Shown piece after piece: positions 7,277-14,752 of a stretch of DNA of 64,000 bases (position 1 is the first letter of the stretch; the number at the start of each line of letters is the position of its first letter). The stretch is from the NCBI RefSeq assembly GCF_041380015.1, contig NZ_CP159978.1, one strand, 5' to 3'. A program made the position numbers and the translations under genes. This stretch comes from Buchananella felis. Lineage in GTDB: Bacteria; Actinomycetota; Actinomycetes; Actinomycetales; Actinomycetaceae. Below the pieces are notes generated by a model, which was given only the letters and a program-made list of their open reading frames with translations, did not search any database and was not told the DNA's origin.

Positions 7277-9349
7277 TTGAGCGCGATTGGGAGTTCTGCC
7301 CGCGCCGCCGTGGCCGCAGTAGCAGTGGCACTCACCTTGAGTGCATGTAGTGACCAAACCACCTCTGCGCAAACACCGCCCCCGTCGATGCCGGACCAGG
7401 GCATGTGTGCTCGGTTCGGTGCCCGCGAAGACGTCACTGCGCCGGCACCGAGTCTGGAGTCTGACGGTTACTCCTTGCCGTCGGCCAGGGGTGTGCAGTG
7501 GCTAGTCAACGGCCACCCGAAGAACGCCGGTTTTCATCCGCTGCAGACGGAAAAGGAACGCCGCCGCCTGGTTGTTTCTGCAGTGAGCACGGACAAGAAC
7601 ACCTACTGCGTTTCAGGCGCCACGTCGTGGGTGCTCCGCGCACGGACGCACGTCGATGCCAGCGGGAGCGCCAGAAACTCATTCAGCTGGGGACCCGACC
7701 GCAAGATGGGCGAGGGGTGGACGGGCCCGATGTCGCCGGGTGGAGACTTCGACTCCAATGGGTCTAAGGACATTCTTCGAATAACTCCTAAGGGGGTGCT
7801 CGTCGCCTACTTGACCGTCGGCGAGTCTCGGCTCCAGTGGCCAGCCAGGGAGTTGGAGGGTGGTTGGCAAGGTACCCGGATTTTGGCCGGGGGCGTTGAC
7901 CTGACCGGAGATGACCACCCGGACGTGCTGGCGCTGCAAGAAAACGGCTCGTTGCTGTTTGCCGCTGGTGACGGCGCCGGCGGATTGGCAACAAAGCCCG
8001 CGCCCTTGGCGGGGGAATGGGGCACAGCCAAGCTTTTCACCGTCGGCCCGGACCCCGCCCCGCTAGAGAGGGAAGGGGCTCCCCGCAAGACGGCGCGGGT
8101 ACTCTTCGCAGGCGACGACGGGCGGGTATTCGCCCGCCAGGTCCAGCCAAACACCGAGTTCGCTGCCGCGCAGGAAGTGGGGACCCTGGACATGGGTGTG
8201 CGCGCAATCTACGGCCAGGACGACTGGAACCACGACGGCACCGCTGATCTGCTCGCGCTCACCGATGATGGTCGGCTGATGCTGTATCCCGGGGAAGGCG
8301 CAGGTTTTTCCGAGCCGGTGTTCGTGAGCGACGGATGGGAAAGCACCAAGAGTCTCATTCCCATGGCCGGCCCGAACGAGAACATTCTGTGGACGCAGGA
8401 CTCCACTGATGTCGTTTGGCGGCGGTCCAACACACAGAGCGGACACATCCCAACGGGCGGAGACTTTGACACCTCCCTTGGCTACAACCTGAGCGGTGCG
8501 CGGTTCCTGGCGGAGTTCAACTACGCCTACTCTCACCGGGAGAAAGACCTGGGGCACGAAGTCAACCCGGACGGCACTCCGATAATCAAGGTGGAGGGCC
8601 TGGAAGGCGGCAAGCCGATTTTCCACCCCCTGGCGCACGCTCGGTTCGTGTTAGGCAACTGCGAGAATTCCATCTCCACCTTCGATGATGAGCGCAGGAA
8701 GGAGTATGTGCGCCGCGCCGTCGCCACCGGCGAGCTCATGCTCTCCAAGGCAATCGTGCATGAGGACGAACTGTGGTTCCCCTACTCGTTCGACTACGAG
8801 GCCATGCACCACTCGGAGAACACGTTGCCCAACCCGTGGTTTTCCTCTATGGCGCAGGGATACGCCCTGGCCGCTTTCGTGCGCCTGGAGCAGGTCACCG
8901 GGGACTGGAAGTGGCGCGCAGCTGCCGATCAGGTGCTGGCCGGCTACTACGCCCGCCCGGGAGACCCCTACTGGTTCGCCCAGGTCGACCCCGACGGCTA
9001 CCTGTGGCTGGAGGAGTACCCCGGCTCCACCTTCCAAACCAAGGTCATCAACGGCCACCTTTTCTCCGTTGACGGACTGAGCTACTACTGGCTCCACACC
9101 CACAACGAGGAGGTCAACCTGTTGGCCGACGGGGCGATCACCGCAGTGGAGGCGGGCTTCAACGATTTCCGGGTGCCCGGCAATCCTTCTGCCTACTGTG
9201 CGGGGCTGTTCTGTTGGGCGCAGCAGTTCAGGCCGATGGACTACCACAAGATCGTCTCCAATCAACTGCGCGACCTCACCCGCCTGACCGGCCAAACCCG
9301 CTTCACCGAGCTGGCGGACACGCTTAAGCAGGACGCATGGGAAGAGTAG
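7277..9349 (+). CDS. secreted lipoprotein: FG-GAP/VCBS-like repeats plus D-glucuronyl C5-epimerase-like domain
   Basis: Start chosen at TTG 7277 because GGAGGA lies just upstream, giving 690 residues; an in-frame TTG at 7244 has no such site. A lipoprotein signal ends in LSAC, with the lipidated Cys at about 24. Three Asp/Gly-rich FG-GAP-like repeats are visible near residues 156, 204 and 312 (GDFDSNGSKD, DLTGDDHPD, DWNHDGTAD). The last ~275 residues resemble the C-terminal domain of D-glucuronyl C5-epimerases, with MAQGYALAAF, a TGDWKW element, WLEEYPGSTFQTKVINGH and a following Tyr-rich strand. Such enzymes convert glucuronate to iduronate in heparosan-type glycans. The substrate here is unknown; a surface or host polysaccharide is an inference. 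It stands alone, with its own promoter. Confidence 0.7.
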   Translation: MSAIGSSARAAVAAVAVALTLSACSDQTTSAQTPPPSMPDQGMCARFGAREDVTAPAPSLESDGYSLPSARGVQWLVNGHPKNAGFHPLQTEKERRRLVVSAVSTDKNTYCVSGATSWVLRARTHVDASGSARNSFSWGPDRKMGEGWTGPMSPGGDFDSNGSKDILRITPKGVLVAYLTVGESRLQWPARELEGGWQGTRILAGGVDLTGDDHPDVLALQENGSLLFAAGDGAGGLATKPAPLAGEWGTAKLFTVGPDPAPLEREGAPRKTARVLFAGDDGRVFARQVQPNTEFAAAQEVGTLDMGVRAIYGQDDWNHDGTADLLALTDDGRLMLYPGEGAGFSEPVFVSDGWESTKSLIPMAGPNENILWTQDSTDVVWRRSNTQSGHIPTGGDFDTSLGYNLSGARFLAEFNYAYSHREKDLGHEVNPDGTPIIKVEGLEGGKPIFHPLAHARFVLGNCENSISTFDDERRKEYVRRAVATGELMLSKAIVHEDELWFPYSFDYEAMHHSENTLPNPWFSSMAQGYALAAFVRLEQVTGDWKWRAAADQVLAGYYARPGDPYWFAQVDPDGYLWLEEYPGSTFQTKVINGHLFSVDGLSYYWLHTHNEEVNLLADGAITAVEAGFNDFRVPGNPSAYCAGLFCWAQQFRPMDYHKIVSNQLRDLTRLTGQTRFTELADTLKQDAWEE

Positions 9350-9448
9350 GGCCCCGGCAGCCCTGGGCGTAACATTGGGCAGGTGCCCGCTACCGGCGGG
9401 ACCGCCGCACCGCCTTGCCGGACGCGGCGGGTACGGAAAGGCTTGGCG

Positions 9449-10807
9449 ATGACTAACAGCACCCCCGGGCGCGGAACGCGACTGGACCCCTGGATCGATT
9501 CCTATGCGCAGCGGGCCGGTGGCCTGCGCTCCTCCGAGATCCGAGCCCTCTTCGCCGTCGCCTCCCGCCCCGAGGTGGTCTCCCTGGCCGGTGGCATGCC
9601 CAACATCGCCGGCCTGCCGATGGAGGCGCTGGCTGACACGATCGCCAAGCTGACCTACGAGCGCGGCACCACCGCCCTGCAGTACGGCTCCGGCCAGGGC
9701 GACCCGCTGCTTCGCGAGGGCATCGTGGAGGTGATGAAGCACGAGGCGATCCGGGAGGACCCGGACGACGTCGTGGTCACCACCGGTAGCCAGCAGGCCC
9801 TGGACCTGGTCACCGAGATCTTCATCGATCCGGGCGACGTGATCCTGGCAGAGGCGCCGTCCTACGTGGGCGCGCTGGGCGTGTTTCGCGCCTACCAGGC
9901 CGACGTCGTCCACGTCCCCATGGACGACGAGGGCCTGATCCCGGCCGCCCTAGAGGAAACCATCAAGGACGTGAAGAAGTCCGGTCGGCGCATCAAGTTC
10001 CTCTACACGATCCCGAATTACCACAACCCGGCCGGCGTGACGCTCTCTGAGGAGCGCCGCCCGCAGATCGTGGAGATCTGCCAGCGCCACCGCATCCTGA
10101 TCCTGGAGGACAACCCTTACGGCCTGCTGGGTTTTGACGGCAAGACGCAAACGGCCATGAAGTCAATGGCCCCGGACGACGTCGTCTACCTGGGCTCGTT
10201 TTCTAAGATGTTCGCCCCCGGGTTCCGGGTGGGCTGGGCGGCCGCTCCCCCGGCGGTGCGCGACAAGTTGATCCTGGCCTCCGAGGCCGCGATCCTGTGC
10301 CCGGGCAACTTTGGGCAGATGACGATCGCGGCCTACCTGCGCGACTTCGACTGGTTTGGGCAGATCGTGGAGTACCGCGACATGTACCGCTCGCGCCGCG
10401 ACGCCCTGCTGGGGGCGCTGGAGGAGTACCTGCCGGAGGCGAAGTGGACGGTCCCGGCCGGCGGCTTCTACTCCTGGGTGAAGCTGCCGGAGGGCCTGGA
10501 CGCGCGCGCCATGCTGCCGCGCGCCATCACCTCCCTGGTGGCCTACGTCAGCGGTACCGCGTTCTACAGCGACGGGCAGGGCAGCGACCACATTCGCCTG
10601 TCCTACTGCTACCCGAACGAGGCCACTATCCGCGAGGGCGTGCGCCGCCTTTCCGGCGTCATCAAGGCCGAATACGAGCTGGTGCGTCTGTTCGGCACGA
10701 ACGTGCGCGAGGACAGCCCAGACGACGTCAATTCGATCCGGGCCGCGGCGGAGCGCTACGCCTCCACGGCCCCGCAGGGCAAGGCCCCGTCCCCGGACCA
10801 GGTTTAA
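9449..10807 (+). CDS. PLP-dependent class I/II aminotransferase
   Basis: Fold-type I aminotransferase of the MocR/2-aminoadipate (LysN-like) group, 452 residues and without a GntR DNA-binding domain. ATG 9449 follows a GGAAAGG site; an upstream in-frame GTG at 9383 would add an unlikely Arg/Pro-rich tail. Visible motifs are GSQQALDLV, the IPNYHNPAGVTLS cofactor region, and the Schiff-base lysine at about 253 in SFSKMFAPGFRVGW. Substrate cannot be read from sequence. A D-Ala-D-Ala ligase family gene follows after 36 bases, and this pairing near parAB recurs in actinobacteria, so a role in amino acid or cell-wall precursor metabolism is plausible. Confidence 0.88.
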   Translation: MTNSTPGRGTRLDPWIDSYAQRAGGLRSSEIRALFAVASRPEVVSLAGGMPNIAGLPMEALADTIAKLTYERGTTALQYGSGQGDPLLREGIVEVMKHEAIREDPDDVVVTTGSQQALDLVTEIFIDPGDVILAEAPSYVGALGVFRAYQADVVHVPMDDEGLIPAALEETIKDVKKSGRRIKFLYTIPNYHNPAGVTLSEERRPQIVEICQRHRILILEDNPYGLLGFDGKTQTAMKSMAPDDVVYLGSFSKMFAPGFRVGWAAAPPAVRDKLILASEAAILCPGNFGQMTIAAYLRDFDWFGQIVEYRDMYRSRRDALLGALEEYLPEAKWTVPAGGFYSWVKLPEGLDARAMLPRAITSLVAYVSGTAFYSDGQGSDHIRLSYCYPNEATIREGVRRLSGVIKAEYELVRLFGTNVREDSPDDVNSIRAAAERYASTAPQGKAPSPDQV

Positions 10808-10843
10808 GCGTTAGCCCACCGGCGAAGCAGACAGGAGAGAGCA

Positions 10844-11827
10844 ATGAAGGTCACGATCATCTGCGGCGGTCTTACTCACGAACGCGATGTCTCCCTGCGC
10901 TCCGGGCGCCGGGTGGCCGAATCCCTGCGGCACTTGGGTCACGACGTGGCGGTGCTGGACGTGACCTCCGAGCTGATCGCGCAGCTGGAGCAGAGCCAAC
11001 CGGACGTGGTGTGGCCGCTGGTGCACGGCAGTGTGGGCGAGGACGGCTCGCTGCAGGCCGTGCTGGACCTGATGGGCCTGCCCTACGTGGGCACGGGCGC
11101 GGCCGGGGCGATGCTGACCATCTACAAGCCGAGCGCGAAGGAGCTGGTGCGCCGCGCCGGCATCCACACGCCGCCGGCGGTCTCGCTGCCGCGCGTGCTG
11201 TTCCAGCAGTTGGGTGCCGGCGGCGTGGTGGCGGCCCTGATGGAGCGTTTCAGCTTCCCGATGGTGATCAAGCCGGCCCAGGGCGGTTCCTCGCTGGGGG
11301 TGACGGTGGCGAAGAACCAGGACGAGCTGCGCATCGGCCTGGTCAACGCCTTCTCTTACGGGGAGACGGCGATGATCGAGGGCTACGTGGCGGGCAAGGA
11401 GGTGGCGGTCTCCGTGATCTGCACGGACGAGGGCCCCGTCGCCCTGCCCCCGGTGGAGATCGTCACGGAGGGCGCCTACGACTACGACGCCCGCTACAAC
11501 GCCGGCCGCTCCGAGTACTTTGTGCCGGCCCGGCTGAGCGAGGAGGAGCTGCGCTCCGCTGAGGCTGCGGCCGTGGGCGCGCACGTGGCTTTGGGCTTGC
11601 GCGACTACTCTCGCACCGACCTGATCGTCGACGCCGAGGGCCGCGCCCAGTTCATCGACTGCAACACCTCGCCCGGCATGACGGACACCTCCCTGTTCCC
11701 GCTGGCGGCGCAGGCCGAGCGCGGCTTTGACGAGATGGTGGCCTTCCTGGTGGAGCGCGCCGCCGCCCGGGGCGGTTCGGTGATCGCTCCGGCCCCCACC
11801 GGCATGGACGACGCCCCGCCAGCCTGA
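10844..11827 (+). CDS. D-alanine--D-alanine ligase family protein (ATP-grasp)
   Basis: A 327-residue ATP-grasp enzyme of the Ddl family, which joins two D-alanines for peptidoglycan stems. The N-terminal CGGLTHERDVSLRSG corresponds to the Ddl glycine/EhxVSLxSG motif. HGSVGEDGSLQAVLDL, the ATP-grasp lysine region MVIKPAQGGSSLGV and the C-terminal FIDCNTSPGMTDTSLFP metal/phosphate motif are present. A GGAGAG site lies ahead of ATG 10844. This could be the main Ddl or a second paralogue with another dipeptide product, so no symbol is given. It lies 36 bases after the aminotransferase and is probably co-transcribed with it. Confidence 0.85.
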   Translation: MKVTIICGGLTHERDVSLRSGRRVAESLRHLGHDVAVLDVTSELIAQLEQSQPDVVWPLVHGSVGEDGSLQAVLDLMGLPYVGTGAAGAMLTIYKPSAKELVRRAGIHTPPAVSLPRVLFQQLGAGGVVAALMERFSFPMVIKPAQGGSSLGVTVAKNQDELRIGLVNAFSYGETAMIEGYVAGKEVAVSVICTDEGPVALPPVEIVTEGAYDYDARYNAGRSEYFVPARLSEEELRSAEAAAVGAHVALGLRDYSRTDLIVDAEGRAQFIDCNTSPGMTDTSLFPLAAQAERGFDEMVAFLVERAAARGGSVIAPAPTGMDDAPPA

Positions 11828-11868
11828 TTTCCCCCGCACCGCCCGGCGATACACCTAGGAGGCATCCG

Positions 11869-12420
11869 GTGGAGCTAGAGGAGTTCTTCGAGTTCGAGCG
11901 GCGCTTCCTGGTGCCCGCCGGCGCCCTGCCGGAATTGCGCGGGGGCACGCTGCTGCTGCAGGTATACCTGACGGCCCGGGACGGTTTCTCGGTGCGGGTG
12001 CGCCTGGAGGTGGCCGACTCCGTCCTCACCCCGGCCCAGCTGGAGGGACCCGCGAGCCTGGCCGAGCTGGTGGAGTCCTGCGCTCCGGCGTGCACCGCTG
12101 CCTGGCTGGCGGTCAAGGGCCCGGGCGTGGGCGGGGTGCGCTTCGAGCGGGAGATGGAGCTGCCCGCCAGCGTGGGCGTGGAGCTGGCCCGCCAGGGCTC
12201 GGCCTTCGTGCTGAAGACCCGCTACTCGCTGGTGGAGGGGGAGGACCTGTGGGAGATCGACGTCTTCCACGGCGCCAACCATCCCCTGGTGATCGCCGAG
12301 TGCGAGCGAGCCAGCGGCGTGGAGCGGGTGCAGCCGCCGGCCTTCTGCGGCCGCGAGATCACCGAGGACGCCGCCTTCTCCAACGAGTCCCTGGCCTTCA
12401 ATCCGCCGCTGGCCGGCTGA
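11869..12420 (+). CDS. CYTH-domain protein
   Basis: 183 residues, GTG start with AGGAGG seven bases upstream. The N-terminal EFERRFLV corresponds to the ExExK signature of the CYTH/triphosphate tunnel metalloenzyme family. Alternating charged strands follow (VRVRLEV, FEREMELP, KTRYSLVEG, WEIDVFHG, IAECERA), typical of the tunnel lining. Bacterial members hydrolyse inorganic triphosphate or are uncharacterised. No CHAD domain is attached. Exact substrate unknown. It sits 41 bases after the ligase gene, perhaps in the same transcript. Confidence 0.8.
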   Translation: MELEEFFEFERRFLVPAGALPELRGGTLLLQVYLTARDGFSVRVRLEVADSVLTPAQLEGPASLAELVESCAPACTAAWLAVKGPGVGGVRFEREMELPASVGVELARQGSAFVLKTRYSLVEGEDLWEIDVFHGANHPLVIAECERASGVERVQPPAFCGREITEDAAFSNESLAFNPPLAG

Positions 12421-12587
12421 TCCCTCGTATGGCGCCCGGTGGGGCGCGGCCGCCGTGAGGGGGCGGCAGGTGGACGACGTCGGCCACCCACCACCCCCAG
12501 GTGCCGGCCGGACGCCCGCTGCGGGCCGGTGCGAGGCGGCGCGGCGCGGAGGTGGAGCTAACCGTGCCCGCCTGGGAAAATTGGGCC

Positions 12588-14342
12588 ATGACAGTCGCCA
12601 TCGTCGTTACCGTTGCCGCCCTCCTCGTGATCGCGTTCTCCGAACCGCTCGGGGAGAGGGTGGGCATCGTCGCGCCGGTGGTGCTGCTGCTGGCGGGGGC
12701 TGCGGTGAGCTTCGTGCCCGGCATGCCCGAGCTGCACGTGGAACCGGACCTGGTGCTGCACGTGATCCTGCCACCGCTCGTCTTCTCCACCGCCGTGGCC
12801 ATGCCCGTGCAGGATTTTCGGCGCAACCTGGGCGCGATCTCGGTGCTGTCTGTGCTGCTGGTGGTGGTCACCGCCGTGCTGCTGGGGGCGATCATCAGCG
12901 CCATGACCGGCATGCCGCTCGCCCTCGGGATCGCGGTGGGCGCCATCATGAGCCCCACCGACACGGTGGCCACCATCGTGGTGCGCAAGCAGGGGGTGGC
13001 CGAACGCCTGGTGACCATCATGGAGGGCGAGGGGCTCATCAACGACGCCTCGGCGCTGGTGATCCTGCGCTCCGCGCTGGCTGCGGCCGCCGGGGCCGTC
13101 TCCATCTGGCAGGCCGGGGCGGACTTCCTGTGGGCGGTGGTGGGCGCGATTCTGGTGGGCTGGGTGGTGGGCCGGGTGACGATCTGGCTGCGTGCCCAGG
13201 CCAAGGAGCCCTCCACCTCCACGGTGATCTCCCTGACGGTCCCCTTCCTGGCGGCGGTCCCGGCCGAGCAGCTGCGTGCCTCCGGCCTGGTGGCCGCCGT
13301 GGTGGCCGGGCTGGTGACCAGCAAGGAGGTGGCGCGCTGCGTGCCCCCTGCCCACCGGCTCAACGCCAAGCAGACGTGGCAGACGATCGGTCTGATCCTG
13401 GAGTCCGCCGTCTTCCTGGTGATGGGTTTGCAGGCCTCGACGTTGCTGCACGAGCTGTGGGGCGCCGGGCAGGGCCTGGGCAACGCAGCGGTGTTGGCGG
13501 GCGTCACGCTCGCCGTGGCGCTGGCCGTGCGCGCGCTGGTGGTCTTCCCGCTGATCGGTGCCATGCGCCGCAACGCCGTGCGCCGCCAGGCTCGCGCCTC
13601 CCGGGCGGAGACGGTCACGGCGATGCTGGACGCGATGGAGGAGGGCGTGATCACCGGCCCGGGCGCCCGCAAGATCGACCAGCGGCGGCTCGAGCGCATC
13701 CGCTTCCGCCTGGCCAGGCGCGTCTCGGACGCCCAGTACTACCAGGACGCCCACCTGGGCGCCCGCGACGGCGCCATGATGTGGTGGGCCGGCATGCGCG
13801 GCGGCGTCACCCTGGCCGCCGCGCAGACGCTGCCCACGGGCACACAGGACCGCGCCCTGCTGCTGTTCGCGGCCTTCGCGGTGGCGGCGTTCTCGCTCAT
13901 CGTGCAGGGCGGCAGCCTCAACCTGGTGGTGCGTCTGCTGCGCCCCACCTCCGCGCGGGTGACCAGCCACGAGGAGCGCGAGGAGGTGCGCTACCTGGTG
14001 CACGCCGCCGGCCGGCAGGTGGAACCCCCCGAGCACCTGCGCGAGTGGCTGGGCAAGCGGTGGCGTGCCGGGGCGCCCGCGCCGAGCGCTGCGGACCTGT
14101 GCCACCGGATCGACGTGGTGGCCGCCGCAGAGGAACGCGACGAGCTCAAGGTGGAGGCCATCGAGTGGGCCCTGGCGCGCATCCGTGCCGAGCGCCTGGC
14201 CATCATCGAGCAGCGCGACGCCGGCAAGTTGGACGCGGGCCTGTTCACCTACACGCTGGGCCTGCTCGACGCCGACCAGGTGCGCCACGAGATGCACCTG
14301 GAAGCCGCCAGGGCGGGCATGGAGGGCCTGGTTGATGACTAG
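12588..14342 (+). CDS. CPA1-family Na+(K+)/H+ antiporter
   Basis: Integral membrane cation/proton exchanger with about a dozen hydrophobic segments in the first ~440 residues. CPA1 motifs are visible: GAIMSPTDTVATIVV and MEGEGLINDASALV, which carry the transport aspartates. A ~150-residue hydrophilic C-terminal tail rich in Arg/Glu is cytoplasmic and likely regulatory. ATG 12588 begins the first membrane helix; in-frame codons upstream (12501, 12552) would add an Arg-rich leader. Length 584 residues. A ~410-bp region with DnaA-box-like sites and a parS separates it from the convergent parB. Confidence 0.88.
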   Translation: MTVAIVVTVAALLVIAFSEPLGERVGIVAPVVLLLAGAAVSFVPGMPELHVEPDLVLHVILPPLVFSTAVAMPVQDFRRNLGAISVLSVLLVVVTAVLLGAIISAMTGMPLALGIAVGAIMSPTDTVATIVVRKQGVAERLVTIMEGEGLINDASALVILRSALAAAAGAVSIWQAGADFLWAVVGAILVGWVVGRVTIWLRAQAKEPSTSTVISLTVPFLAAVPAEQLRASGLVAAVVAGLVTSKEVARCVPPAHRLNAKQTWQTIGLILESAVFLVMGLQASTLLHELWGAGQGLGNAAVLAGVTLAVALAVRALVVFPLIGAMRRNAVRRQARASRAETVTAMLDAMEEGVITGPGARKIDQRRLERIRFRLARRVSDAQYYQDAHLGARDGAMMWWAGMRGGVTLAAAQTLPTGTQDRALLLFAAFAVAAFSLIVQGGSLNLVVRLLRPTSARVTSHEEREEVRYLVHAAGRQVEPPEHLREWLGKRWRAGAPAPSAADLCHRIDVVAAAEERDELKVEAIEWALARIRAERLAIIEQRDAGKLDAGLFTYTLGLLDADQVRHEMHLEAARAGMEGLVDD

Positions 14343-14752
14343 GCCCACCCGGAGGGATTCTGGGCGCTTCTAGGGCCGTTTCCTCGCTGCTCGGCGGGCC
14401 CGGCCCGCGCGGGCGGCCCGGACCGCTCCCACTCTAGACCCTTACCTGACATAACGTTAGGACCGCCGGCTATTTTGGACTGGCTGTTTGGCGCTGGGCC
14501 TGGTCGTTGCGGAAGGGTCGGTCGTCCCGACCGCTGAGCCCCGCTCACTCCGGCCCGTGGCCCGCTTCCTGCGGGCTCGGCCCTGCGCAATCCCTGTGGA
14601 AAGGATTCTCACGTTTTCCACTTCGGTGGGTAAACCTGTGGATTATTCGGCACGGGGAAAGACTGCGGGGGTGGATGCCCGCGCATCCACCCCCGTTTCA
14701 CGTGAAACCGTTGCTCCGGCGCCGCCACGAACGGCCGCTCCCCTGCCTGCTC
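14343..14752. other. intergenic region between antiporter and parB with DnaA-box-like sites and parS
   Basis: No gene seen. Three DnaA-box-like sites occur within 51 bases (TGTGGAAAG 14595-14603, TTTTCCACT 14614-14622, TGTGGATTA 14637-14645). A 12-bp hairpin (arms 14667-14678 and 14683-14694) follows and abuts a consensus parS. The hairpin could end transcription of either convergent gene. Confidence 0.65.
14695..14708. promoter_or_regulatory. parS: parS site 1
   Basis: GTTTCACGTGAAAC, the perfect 14-base core of the bacterial parS consensus recognised by ParB. It lies 45 bases after the parB stop. Confidence 0.93.

Noticed and set aside
8651..9913. 420-codon minus-strand frame across the lipoprotein and aminotransferase genes
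   Set aside because: Crosses two well-supported plus-strand genes and has no recognisable domain.
12455..14335. 626-codon plus-strand frame overlapping the antiporter
   Set aside because: Gly/Arg-rich shadow; the +1 frame encodes the CPA1 antiporter with clear motifs.
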